Shown piece by piece: positions 1 through 4,709 of a stretch of 5,207 nt of DNA. Positions within the stretch are counted from its first letter, which is position 1, and the number at the start of each line of letters is the position of its first letter. The DNA comes from an uncultured Eubacteriales bacterium (GTDB lineage: Bacteria; Bacillota; Clostridia; Christensenellales; Aristaeellaceae). Under the pieces are notes generated by a model. It was not told the DNA's origin. It saw only the letters and a program-made list of their open reading frames with translations, and ran no database searches. A program made the position numbers and the translations under genes. The DNA lies in NCBI GenBank assembly GCA_902796115.1, contig CADBNX010000365.1:1-5207 (forward strand), written 5' to 3'.

Positions 1-42
1 CTGGGCAAATGGAAGGACGTTCAGAAATGCTTCCGGATATAA
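1..42 (+). CDS. C-terminal tail of a gene, possibly Ktr/Trk potassium uptake RCK subunit (partial)
   Basis: Frame 1 from the left edge reads LGKWKDVQKCFRI and then TAA. Only 13 residues are visible, so the call rests on resemblance and context. The last strand and helix of RCK_C domains (KtrA/TrkA family) often read like 'vlGkwedvqkf', and short KdpD/KdpE pairs in Bacillota are commonly found beside Ktr/Trk potassium uptake genes. If this is right, it is the cytoplasmic nucleotide-binding gating subunit of a K+ channel-like transporter, and the following genes would sit in the same operon about 30 bases downstream. An alternative open frame (frame 3, ending at 65 with ...EISAGK) cannot be excluded. 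The remainder lies outside the window. Confidence 0.38.
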   Translation: MGKWKDVQKCFRI

Positions 43-55
43 CGGAGATTTCCGC

Positions 56-67
56 GGGGAAGTGATC
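56..67 (+). promoter_or_regulatory. Extended Shine-Dalgarno deciding the GTG start at 72
   Basis: GGGGAAGTGATC matches the canonical AAGGAGGTGATC (complement of the 16S rRNA 3' end) at 9 of 12 positions. The GGAAG core ends 9 nt before the GTG at 72. This is the main support for calling a real gene there. Confidence 0.6.
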
Positions 68-71
68 TGCC

Positions 72-215
72 GTGGAAGACGCGCTGCTGGCGGTCCTTTT
101 CCTGCTCACGGTCCTGTACGGATACCGCCTGATGGGATGTGTGGACAGATACCTGGACGAGCAGGCCGCAGACGAGGAGGGGACGGATGGATCGGAAAAC
201 CCGGAATCAGCCTGA
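72..215 (+). CDS. Small single-pass membrane protein ahead of short KdpD (47 aa)
   Basis: GTG start, 47 residues, TGA at 213-215. Residues 4-18 (ALLAVLFLLTVLYGY) form one hydrophobic membrane segment. It is followed by an amphipathic stretch RLMGCVDRYLDEQ and an acidic, disordered-looking tail (AADEEGTDGSENPESA). A strong Shine-Dalgarno lies at 56-67. The 3' end overlaps the start of the KdpD gene by 29 nt, so the two are probably translationally coupled. The size, position and topology recall small accessory subunits such as KdpF, or unnamed short proteins I recall beside Trk/KdpD loci in Bacillota with a similar 'YG-x2-M-x3-DR-x-L' core, but I cannot assign a family. A role as a modulator or anchor of the transporter or kinase is inference from context. 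Confidence 0.62.
   Translation: MEDALLAVLFLLTVLYGYRLMGCVDRYLDEQAADEEGTDGSENPESA
175..182 (+). promoter_or_regulatory. Shine-Dalgarno for kdpD, selects ATG 187
   Basis: AGGAGGGG lies 4-6 nt before the ATG at 187. The same frame has an upstream GTG at 139, but that one has no comparable ribosome-binding site and would add 16 residues (MWTDTWTS...) that look unlike a Usp-domain start. The site lies inside the 3' end of the small membrane-protein gene. Confidence 0.75.
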
Positions 216-1080
216 CAGCCATATCCTGGTCTGCCTGTCGCCTTCCGCTTCCAACGTACGGGTGATCCGCGCCGCGGCCCGGATCGCGGACGCGTTTCAG
301 GGCACGCTGACCGCGCTTTTTGTGGAAACGCCCACGTATTCGCTGCTCTCCGATGAGGATAAAAAGCGGCTGCGCGGCAATATGAACCTGGCCGAGAAAT
401 CCGGCGCAAGGCTGGATACGGTGATCGGGGACGACGTAGCTTATCAGATCGCCGAATATGCCCGCCTGTCCGGCGTTTCCTGCGTGGTGATCGGGCAGAC
501 GAACACCCGGGGCGGGCTGCTGCGCAGAAGGCGCTCGCTGACGGACCGTCTGGTCGCTTACGCGCCGGAGCTGGATTATTTTATCATTCCCGATCACGGC
601 ACCCGGGTGTATGCGGCAAAGAAACCGCCCGAAGGCAGAAGGCAGCGCGTTCTGCGGGACAGCCTGATTTCCCTGGGAGCGCTGGGAGTCTGCACGCTGA
701 TCGGCTTTCTGTTTTCCCATCTGGGCTTTACCGACGCCAACATCATCATGGTGTATCTGCTGGGGCTGCTGGCCGTTTCCATCGGCACGGCGCATCGGGC
801 GTACAGCCTGATCTGGGCGGTGGTCAGCGTGATGCTGTTCGATCTGCTGTTCACCACGCCGCGCTTCACCTTTTACGCCTACGGCACGGGCTATCCCGTC
901 ACGTTCCTGGTCATGTTCGCCGCGGCTTTCCTGATCAGCACACTGGCGATCCGGCTGAAACAGAACGCCAGCCAATCCGCCAAATCCGCCCGCCGGGTGA
1001 GCGTGGTGCTGGAAACCGACAGGCAGCTTTCCCGGGCAAAACCAAAGAGGAGATCCTGGCGGTACTGGCAAACCAGCTGA
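187..1080 (+). CDS. kdpD: Short KdpD sensor histidine kinase, N-terminal part (Usp + DUF4118), frameshifted
   Basis: This is the front half of a membrane sensor kinase of the KdpD family, the K+/turgor sensor that controls K+ uptake genes through KdpE. From ATG 187, residues about 10-135 form a universal-stress-protein-like (Usp) fold, with SHILVCLSPS near the start and SCVVIGQTNTRGG later. Residues about 154-260 hold four hydrophobic helices of the DUF4118 type, including TDANIIMVYLLGLLAV and FDLLFTTPRFTF, typical KdpD landmarks. The N-terminal KdpD domain of E. coli (about 220 residues with a Walker motif) is absent. The start at 187 has its own Shine-Dalgarno, so this is a short-form KdpD rather than a truncation. 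Residues 18-45 fit a c-di-AMP-binding pattern. After ETDRQLSRA the frame switches to unrelated residues (KPKRRSWRYWQTS) and stops at 1080. The homologous continuation KTKEEILAVLANQL lies in the -1 frame. With one A restored, the protein would be about 655 residues, close to E. coli KdpD without its N-terminal domain. Loss of function or assembly error are both possible. Confidence 0.88.
   Translation: MDRKTRNQPDSHILVCLSPSASNVRVIRAAARIADAFQGTLTALFVETPTYSLLSDEDKKRLRGNMNLAEKSGARLDTVIGDDVAYQIAEYARLSGVSCVVIGQTNTRGGLLRRRRSLTDRLVAYAPELDYFIIPDHGTRVYAAKKPPEGRRQRVLRDSLISLGALGVCTLIGFLFSHLGFTDANIIMVYLLGLLAVSIGTAHRAYSLIWAVVSVMLFDLLFTTPRFTFYAYGTGYPVTFLVMFAAAFLISTLAIRLKQNASQSAKSARRVSVVLETDRQLSRAKPKRRSWRYWQTS
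1036..1047 (+). other. Frameshift point in kdpD (apparent loss of one A)
   Basis: Reading frame 1 gives ...LSRA up to GCA at 1036-1038. From AAA at 1038-1040, the frame shared with the downstream half gives K-T-KEEILAVLANQLTQLLKRS, as expected for the linker helix before the KdpD GAF region. The junction is GC-AAAA-CC. Five A residues instead of four would restore one continuous frame. The exact base cannot be fixed from one sequence, but protein continuity on both sides puts it within a few codons. A programmed -1 slip is less likely: the site lacks an X-XXY-YYZ heptamer and a convincing stimulatory element. Confidence 0.8.
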
Positions 1081-1090
1081 CCCAGCTGCT

Positions 1091-1106
1091 GAAAAGGAGT
1101 CTGGTG
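1091..1106 (+). promoter_or_regulatory. Internal Shine-Dalgarno plus GTG start, possible translational restart
   Basis: AAAAGGAG (1091-1098) is followed by a 5-nt spacer and GTG (1104-1106), only 11 nt after the premature TGA at 1078-1080. Ribosomes terminating there could restart on the kinase half. In an intact kdpD these bases would simply encode L-K-R-S-L-V, so the arrangement may be chance. Confidence 0.4.
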
Positions 1107-2153
1107 ATTTATCCGGACGCCGGAGAGCACCCGGGCGATCCCGTTTTTTATCCCGCCGCCGACGATACGAGGCCCTACCGGACGGAACAGGAGAGAGAGG
1201 CGGTGGAATGGGCGTTTGCCAGAAGAAAACGGGCGGGCGCCACCACCGATATGTACCCGCACAGCGATTACCTGTATTACAGCATGCGGGTGCAGGAAAG
1301 GGTGTACGGCGTGGTGGGTGTAGCCGTGTATGATTCCCCGCTGGACGCTTCCGAGCAAAGCATGCTGGCCTCGGTTGTGGGCGAATGCTCCCTCGCGCTG
1401 GAAAACGCGCGCAATGCCAGGGAGAAAGAAGAATCCCTGGTACTGGCGGAAAACGAGCGGCTGCGGGCCAACCTGCTGCGGGCGGTTTCCCATGATCTGC
1501 GCACGCCCCTGACCTCCATCATGGGCAGCGCGGACAATCTTCTCTCCGGCGGAGACAGCCTGGACGGGCAGACCCGCTGCAGGCTCTACGCCGATATTTA
1601 TGCCGACGCCCAATGGCTGAACGGGATGGTGGAGAACCTGCTCTCGGCCAGCCGCATGGATGGCGGCAGCCTGAACCTGAACATGTCCACGGAACTGATG
1701 GACGATATGATCGCGGAGGCCGTGCGGCACATGGGCAGGCGGCTGGACGGATTCGAACTGCGTGTCGTGAAAGCGGAGGATCTGCTCTTTGTGAGGGCGG
1801 ATGCCCGCCTGATCGTACAGGTCATCATCAATCTGCTGGATAACGCGATCAAGTACGCGCCCTGCGGAACCTGTATCGGAATCGAAACGGCGGGAAGAAA
1901 GGACAGCGTACGGGTCCGGGTCTCGGACGAGGGCCCGGGCATTCCGGACGACCGGAAAGCGCATGTTTTTGATCTGTTTTACACGGGCGGCAATCCCACC
2001 GGCGACAGCCGGCGGGGCCTGGGCCTGGGCCTGGCGCTGTGCCAGTCCATTATGAAAGCCCATTGCGGCACGATCGCCGTCATGGACAATGTACCCCGGG
2101 GAACGGTCTTCGAACTGACTTTTCCCAGGGAAGAGGTGAGGATTGATGAATAA
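1104..2153 (+). CDS. kdpD: Short KdpD sensor histidine kinase, C-terminal part (GAF-like + HisKA + HATPase)
   Basis: This is the catalytic half of the same kinase. Its homologous sequence begins at about 1041; 1104 is the first usable start codon in this frame. In the restored protein, residues about 300-415 are a GAF-like region (VEWAFARRKRAGATTDMYP; VYGVVGVAVYDSPLD). A coiled linker (LENARNAREKEESLVLAENERLR) leads to the HisKA H-box SHDLRTPLTSI, with the phospho-accepting His at DNA 1491-1493 (about residue 436). The ATPase domain has an N-box (NLLDNAIKYAP, 1830-1862), a G1 box (DEGPGIPDD, from 1926), an F-box (HVFDLFYTG) and a G2 box (RRGLGLGLALC, from 2010). All key kinase residues are present, so only the frame break argues against function. 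The end overlaps kdpE by 8 nt. AAAAGGAG at 1091-1098 stands 5 nt before GTG 1104, so this half might be translated separately as a soluble kinase. That is inference. Confidence 0.88.
   Translation: MIYPDAGEHPGDPVFYPAADDTRPYRTEQEREAVEWAFARRKRAGATTDMYPHSDYLYYSMRVQERVYGVVGVAVYDSPLDASEQSMLASVVGECSLALENARNAREKEESLVLAENERLRANLLRAVSHDLRTPLTSIMGSADNLLSGGDSLDGQTRCRLYADIYADAQWLNGMVENLLSASRMDGGSLNLNMSTELMDDMIAEAVRHMGRRLDGFELRVVKAEDLLFVRADARLIVQVIINLLDNAIKYAPCGTCIGIETAGRKDSVRVRVSDEGPGIPDDRKAHVFDLFYTGGNPTGDSRRGLGLGLALCQSIMKAHCGTIAVMDNVPRGTVFELTFPREEVRIDE
2133..2139 (+). promoter_or_regulatory. Shine-Dalgarno for kdpE, selects ATG 2146
   Basis: GAGGTGA matches the extended AGGAGGTGA consensus, with 6 nt to the ATG at 2146. 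The TTG at 2143, in frame just before it, would add one residue and is a less likely start. Confidence 0.65.
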
Positions 2154-2847
2154 ACCGCTGATCCTGATCGTGGAGGACGATCCGCCCATCCGGAACCTGA
2201 TATCCGTGGCACTGGACATTCACGGCTACCGTCATCTGACCGCGGCAGACGCGGCCGGTGCCATTCTGGAAGCGTCCTCCCACAACCCGGATATCCTGCT
2301 GCTGGATCTGGGCCTGCCCGATCTGGACGGGGTGGAGGTGATCCGGAAGATCCGCTCCTGGTCCAATATGCCCATCATCGTCATCAGCGCCCGCAGCGAT
2401 GACAGAGACAAGATCGAGGCTTTGGACGCCGGCGCGGACGATTACCTGACCAAACCGTTTTCAGTGGACGAGCTGCTTGCCCGCCTTCGGGTGACGCTGC
2501 GGCGGCTGAATCAGGCGCAGCAGGAGAACCCCGAAACGGCCGTTTTTGTCAACGGGCCGCTGAAAATCGACTATGCCGCCGGATGCGCCTGTATGAACGG
2601 GGAGGAGCTGCATCTGACGCCCATCGAATACAAGCTGCTCTGCGTGCTGGCCCGCAACTGCGGCAAGGTGCTCACGCACAAATACATCACGCGTCAGGTT
2701 TGGGGAACGGCCTGGGAAAACAATGTGGCTTCCCTGCGTGTGTTCATGGCGACGCTGCGGAAAAAGCTGGAATCTTCCGGGAACCAGGTTGAGATTCAGA
2801 CCCACGTGGGCATCGGCTACCGTATGACGAAGGGCGCGGATATGTGA
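2146..2847 (+). CDS. kdpE: KdpE-type response regulator (OmpR/PhoB family, 233 aa)
   Basis: This is a two-component transcription regulator that receives phosphate from KdpD and binds DNA at K+-uptake promoters. The receiver domain (residues 1-118) has the acidic pair E10/D11/D12 in ILIVEDDPP, the phospho-accepting D54 in DILLLDLGLPD, the switch Ser81 in VISAR, and K103 in DDYLTKPF. The winged-helix Trans_Reg_C domain spans about 138-230, with LTPIEYKLL, the recognition-helix region NVASLRVFMATLRKKLE and the C-terminal hairpin THVGIGYRM. The length is normal for the family. Its ATG lies inside the end of kdpD (ATGAATAA overlap, 8 nt), which indicates translational coupling and gives the kinase-regulator pairing. 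PhoB-like regulators share this architecture; the KdpE name rests on the strong similarity pattern and the KdpD neighbour. The gene is intact, so it could respond to other kinases if KdpD is broken. Confidence 0.93.
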   Translation: MNKPLILIVEDDPPIRNLISVALDIHGYRHLTAADAAGAILEASSHNPDILLLDLGLPDLDGVEVIRKIRSWSNMPIIVISARSDDRDKIEALDAGADDYLTKPFSVDELLARLRVTLRRLNQAQQENPETAVFVNGPLKIDYAAGCACMNGEELHLTPIEYKLLCVLARNCGKVLTHKYITRQVWGTAWENNVASLRVFMATLRKKLESSGNQVEIQTHVGIGYRMTKGADM

Positions 2848-2863
2848 CGCGGAATGATCCGCG
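2848..2863 (+). repeat. Hairpin directly after kdpE stop
   Basis: CGCGGA (2848-2853), loop ATGA, TCCGCG (2858-2863): a perfect 6-bp stem starting at the base after the TGA. No T-run follows, so it is not a canonical intrinsic terminator. It may protect the 3' end of the mRNA or assist the larger terminator downstream. Confidence 0.4.
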
Positions 2864-2937
2864 GGCACGCTTCCCTGCCCGGTCTGCGGACGGCTGCGTA
2901 TCCGCGGGCGGAGAAGAAAGGACGGAAGGGCCATGTC

Positions 2938-2956
2938 CTGCAGGAGTCTCCTGCAG
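2938..2956. repeat. Perfect 9-bp inverted repeat around one central base
   Basis: CTGCAGGAG-T-CTCCTGCAG. As RNA it could form an 8-bp stem with a 3-nt loop. As DNA its two-fold symmetry would suit a dimeric regulator. No T-run follows on either strand. It stands about 90 bases after kdpE in otherwise gene-free DNA, so its role is unknown. Confidence 0.55.
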
Positions 2957-3091
2957 CAGCCTGACCTTGGCCATTATGTTTTGCGCTGCTTCAATCGGTT
3001 CCGCAGTCACAGGATCGTTTGAACCGTCCTTGTCACTCGGAAAGCCATGCCTGTTTCAGAATCAATACCTTGTTCATGCGTATGGATTCAA

Positions 3092-3128
3092 ATGCCCGCC
3101 CCGGTTCGCTTCAGGCCGGGGCGGGCAT
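3092..3128. terminator. Strong stem-loop, likely bidirectional terminator between kdpE and lipase
   Basis: ATGCCCGCCCCGG (3092-3104) pairs perfectly with CCGGGGCGGGCAT (3116-3128): 13 bp, very GC-rich, with an 11-nt loop. It lies 36 bases past the lipase stop on the minus strand and about 245 bases past kdpE. The minus-strand side continues TTGAATCC after the stem and the plus-strand side ATACGTTG, so the U-tracts are poor. Its position between convergent genes and its stability support a terminator role, better for the lipase than for kdpE. Confidence 0.6.
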
Positions 3129-3163
3129 ATACGTTGATCATATGATAAAGGGCGCCGTCCCAT

Positions 3164-4300
3164 TCAGGGGATTTCGGGTTCCTCCGGGTCCATCGCCGCC
3201 ATCCACGCGCCGTAGATGCCGGGCATGTGCATATCCCACATCCAGCTTCCTCCCAGTTCTTCGCCCGCGGCGCGGATGTAGGAAAGCATCGGGGTAAAAT
3301 CGTTTTCCGCTCTCTCCAGGGACGCCGTATCCCCGCCGGAGAGCAGCCGGAAGAGAAATTCTCCCGCGGTGATGCCCGCCTCGTTCTCCTGCGCTTCTCC
3401 CGGATGCGCGAGGGCATGGCGCAGGGTATAGGTGGTTTCCACGTCCGGACACAGCGCGGAAAGCAGGCCGATCAGCGTTTCCGCGGCGTCGGTCCGGCCG
3501 TCGGGCATGGCGAAGTCGCTGAGTTTGTCGATACGTTTTTCATAGGCGGCCTGCGCCGCTTCCAGGAGCGTTTCGTCTCCGATGGGAAGCAGGATATCCG
3601 TTCCGTACCTTCCGAAGCCCCATTGCGGAAGCGGCAGATACGGTATCAGGTCCGCGGGATTGAGCACGTTGAAGATATTGGGATAATCCTTTGCGTCTCC
3701 GCGCACGGTCGCGGGCGTGGCGAAGGTGTAGACGAATACGTTTTCCTGTCCGAAGCGGTCGGTAAGCGCCGCGCCGAGAACATTGGCCACGGCGGCGCCG
3801 CGGCTGTGGCCGCAGACCAGGAAGGCGGGGGAGGAAAGGGTTTCAAAGTAGGACTCCTGCGCCGAAAGGATATCCTCCGCGGCCAGGAAAAAGTTTTCCG
3901 CGTACGGCAGGTCAAAATCACCGGACGGCATCAGATCCAGGTTCAGCTCCCACTCGCCCTCGCCCGTGCCGCGGATGGCGATGATGACCTCGCTGCGGCC
4001 GTCCGGGGCAGTCCTGCCGTAGACCATATAGGTGACCACGTGCTCCCTTTCTCCGCTTCTCTCCTGATGGTAAAGCCCGACCCTCCGGTAGCCCCGCGCG
4101 CTCAGATAGAGCTGCTGCATGACGGGGGTATAGCACATTTCCGAAATGCTCAGGGCATCCTGGGAGAGGGAGGGATCATAGACCGTGCCGGAAGCGGAGA
4201 AATCCGCCAGTGCCCATGCGGGAAGCAGGATCAGAACGACAAGAAGGGCTGCCGCCGCAAGCCTGTTTCTGCGGTTTTTGACGGGATCGAAACTATACAT
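3164..4300 (-). CDS. Secreted class 3 lipase/esterase, alpha/beta hydrolase (378 aa)
   Basis: This is a predicted exported ester hydrolase of the Lipase_3 fold. A Sec signal peptide covers residues 1-32: a basic start (KNRRNR), the hydrophobic core LAAAALLVVLILLPAW and a likely cut after ALA-32. There is no lipobox Cys at the cut site, so the protein is probably released or wall-associated. VIIAIRGTGEGEW (105-117) is the strand-turn that usually supplies the oxyanion hole. The nucleophile elbow is CGHSRGAAVAN with Ser166. The acid is Asp217 in NVLNPADLIPYLP. The likely catalytic His is His358 in WDMHMPGIYGAWM, near the C-terminus, where the family's 'H-x3-5-Y' motif falls. The triad thus appears complete. 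A Shine-Dalgarno (AGGAGG, 4314-4309) sits 8 nt before the ATG, and a good promoter lies about 180 bases upstream. The substrate (lipid, acetyl ester or feruloyl ester) cannot be told from the sequence. No functional link to the kdp genes is apparent. Confidence 0.88.
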   Translation of the reverse strand: MYSFDPVKNRRNRLAAAALLVVLILLPAWALADFSASGTVYDPSLSQDALSISEMCYTPVMQQLYLSARGYRRVGLYHQERSGEREHVVTYMVYGRTAPDGRSEVIIAIRGTGEGEWELNLDLMPSGDFDLPYAENFFLAAEDILSAQESYFETLSSPAFLVCGHSRGAAVANVLGAALTDRFGQENVFVYTFATPATVRGDAKDYPNIFNVLNPADLIPYLPLPQWGFGRYGTDILLPIGDETLLEAAQAAYEKRIDKLSDFAMPDGRTDAAETLIGLLSALCPDVETTYTLRHALAHPGEAQENEAGITAGEFLFRLLSGGDTASLERAENDFTPMLSYIRAAGEELGGSWMWDMHMPGIYGAWMAAMDPEEPEIP

Positions 4301-4308
4301 TGATTCTG

Positions 4309-4314
4309 CCTCCT
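4309..4314 (-). promoter_or_regulatory. Shine-Dalgarno of the lipase gene
   Basis: AGGAGG on the minus strand, 8 nt before the ATG at 4300-4298. It lies within the 10-mer AGAAACAGGA-GG; the same AGAAACAGGA recurs once further up the leader (plus-strand 4422-4431). Confidence 0.75.
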
Positions 4315-4325
4315 GTTTCTTACGG

Positions 4326-4372
4326 AAACGCCGAACGGTTCAGCCGTTTTTTCTGATGCTTTCCCGGCGTTT
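4326..4372 (-). promoter_or_regulatory. Stem-loop in the lipase 5' leader just upstream of the RBS
   Basis: On the minus-strand transcript, AAACGCCG (4372-4365) pairs with CGGCGTTT (4333-4326). Stacked directly on that arm is an inner hairpin AACGG-CTGAA-CCGTT (4348-4334), leaving a 16-nt one-sided A-rich bulge. The structure ends 12 nt before the Shine-Dalgarno. Read on the plus strand, the inner and outer stems are each followed by a T-run (CCGTTTTTT; CGGCGTTTTT), so it could also stop transcription entering from the left. Whether it controls lipase expression is inference. Confidence 0.45.
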
Positions 4373-4489
4373 TTCGGATTTCATCGTGTTTTTTCAGGGG
4401 ATCATTCCCGGAATCCCGCGGTCCTGTTTCTCATTTTATGATCGGGCTGATCACAGAAAGCCGCGGCGGATCGGAGTTTCCACGTGCGT

Positions 4490-4518
4490 ATTATAGCAAA
4501 GACCGATGATATCCGCAA
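4490..4518 (-). promoter_or_regulatory. Sigma-70/SigA-type extended -10 promoter for the lipase
   Basis: On the minus strand there is TTGCGG (4518-4513), a 17-nt spacer and TATAAT (4495-4490). TG lies one base before the -10 box, giving the extended -10 pattern TGCTATAAT. The -35 box matches consensus at 3 of 6 positions, while the -10 box is perfect. Transcription would start near 4483-4485, giving a leader of about 180 nt before the lipase ATG. An inverted repeat TGATC-GGGCT-GATCA (4439-4453) lies about 30-45 bases after the start and could be an operator. Confidence 0.65.
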
Positions 4519-4525
4519 TGTTTTT

Positions 4526-4709
4526 ACGGCCGGTGGGGTATACGCTTGTTACTGCTCAGCCTATGGGCTTCGCAGGCGCGGGTGGGTACCCGTACCCCCG
4601 TCACTCGGCCCGGACAGACCGGGAAACAGAACGGCACTTCGGGAAGCGGAAATGCCTGCGTAAGGCAGCCGGGCAGAGGCGGTATCCTTGGGCGGTACAG
4701 GCTACCGCC
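4526..4709. other. Unidentified structured segment (candidate non-coding RNA or intergenic repeat)
   Basis: Complementary segments fit one compact fold. The outer stem is GGCCG (4528-4532) with CGGCC (4606-4610), continued by GGGGTA (4535-4540) with TACCCC (4593-4598). Inside are AGCC-TATG-GGCT (4558-4569) and CGGGT-GGGT-ACCCG (4579-4592). Then come CCCGG-ACAGA-CCGGG (4609-4623, sharing two bases with the outer stem), TGCCT-GCGTA-AGGCA (4653-4667) and GGCGGTA-CAGGC-TACCGCC (4691-4709). The strand is not determined. I checked by eye for 6S, SRP, RNase P, tmRNA, T-box, TPP and cobalamin signatures and found no convincing match. GC-rich DNA yields many short stems by chance, so confidence is low. 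Confidence 0.3.
4691..4709 (-). repeat. Hairpin overlapping the HAD stop codon
   Basis: GGCGGTA (4691-4697), loop CAGGC, TACCGCC (4703-4709): a 7-bp perfect stem that includes the last two codons and the TAG of the HAD gene. A second copy of GGCGGTA at 4678-4684 could pair with the same TACCGCC arm, giving two mutually exclusive hairpins. No U-run follows on the minus strand, so terminator function is doubtful. Confidence 0.45.

Larger units (their letters stand above)
2848..3163. other. Convergent intergenic region, 316 bases
   Basis: This lies between the ends of kdpE (plus) and the lipase (minus). It holds the hairpin at 2848-2863, the inverted repeat at 2938-2956, a weak CGGTTC/GAACCG pair (2996-3001 / 3021-3026), the strong stem-loop at 3092-3128, and a 10-bp palindrome ATCATATGAT (3137-3146). 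A 29-codon open frame (2933-3022) with a purine-rich leader is present but shows no recognisable protein features. The middle (about 2960-3090) is noticeably more AT-rich than its surroundings. I see no RNA gene or clear promoter in it. Confidence 0.6.
4301..4701. other. Intergenic region between lipase and HAD phosphatase, about 400 bases
   Basis: The left part (4301-4489) is the predicted lipase leader with hairpins at 4326-4372, GGGAT/ATCCC (4398-4402 / 4413-4417) and TGATC/GATCA (4439-4453). The lipase promoter is at 4490-4518. The right part (4526-4709) is dense in complementary segments and is listed separately. An open frame on the plus strand (4506-4769) runs through it, overlaps the HAD gene and shows no protein-like features. 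No terminator with a good U-tract is seen for the HAD gene. Confidence 0.6.

Noticed and set aside
139..186. Upstream GTG start for kdpD at 139
   Set aside because: ATG 187 has AGGAGGGG at proper spacing and begins just before the Usp domain. The extra 16 residues are unlike the family and lie over the small membrane-protein gene.
1033..1045. Programmed -1 frameshifting at GGGCAAAACC
   Set aside because: Only A-AAA could re-pair in the A site; the P-site codon GCA would slip to GGC, a poor match. No clear upstream Shine-Dalgarno-like stimulator or downstream hairpin was seen. A simple deletion explains it better.
106..1071. 321-codon open frame on the minus strand opposite the Usp/DUF4118 half
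   Set aside because: Shadow of the kdpD frame; low-complexity Gln/His/Arg-rich composition and no domain features.
891..2219. 442-codon open frame on the minus strand opposite kdpD
   Set aside because: It lies wholly antisense to clear KdpD domain sequence, is rich in His/Gln/Gly/Arg as expected of a GC-rich shadow frame, and shows no recognisable motif or Shine-Dalgarno.
2848..2905. Hairpin after kdpE as its intrinsic terminator
   Set aside because: The stem is only 6 bp and no T-run follows; a second GCGGA/TCCGC pair at 2886-2905 also lacks one. The 3092-3128 stem-loop is a better candidate.
3227..4303. 358-codon plus-strand open frame opposite the lipase
   Set aside because: The minus strand encodes a signal peptide and a full Ser-Asp-His triad. 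The plus frame is a Gly/Arg/Val-rich shadow.
4578..4600. GCGGGTGGGTACCCGTA resembling the T-box GGGTGGNACCGCG element
   Set aside because: The spacing inside the element is wrong, no specifier loop or AG bulge was seen, and no aminoacyl-tRNA synthetase or amino-acid gene follows on that strand.
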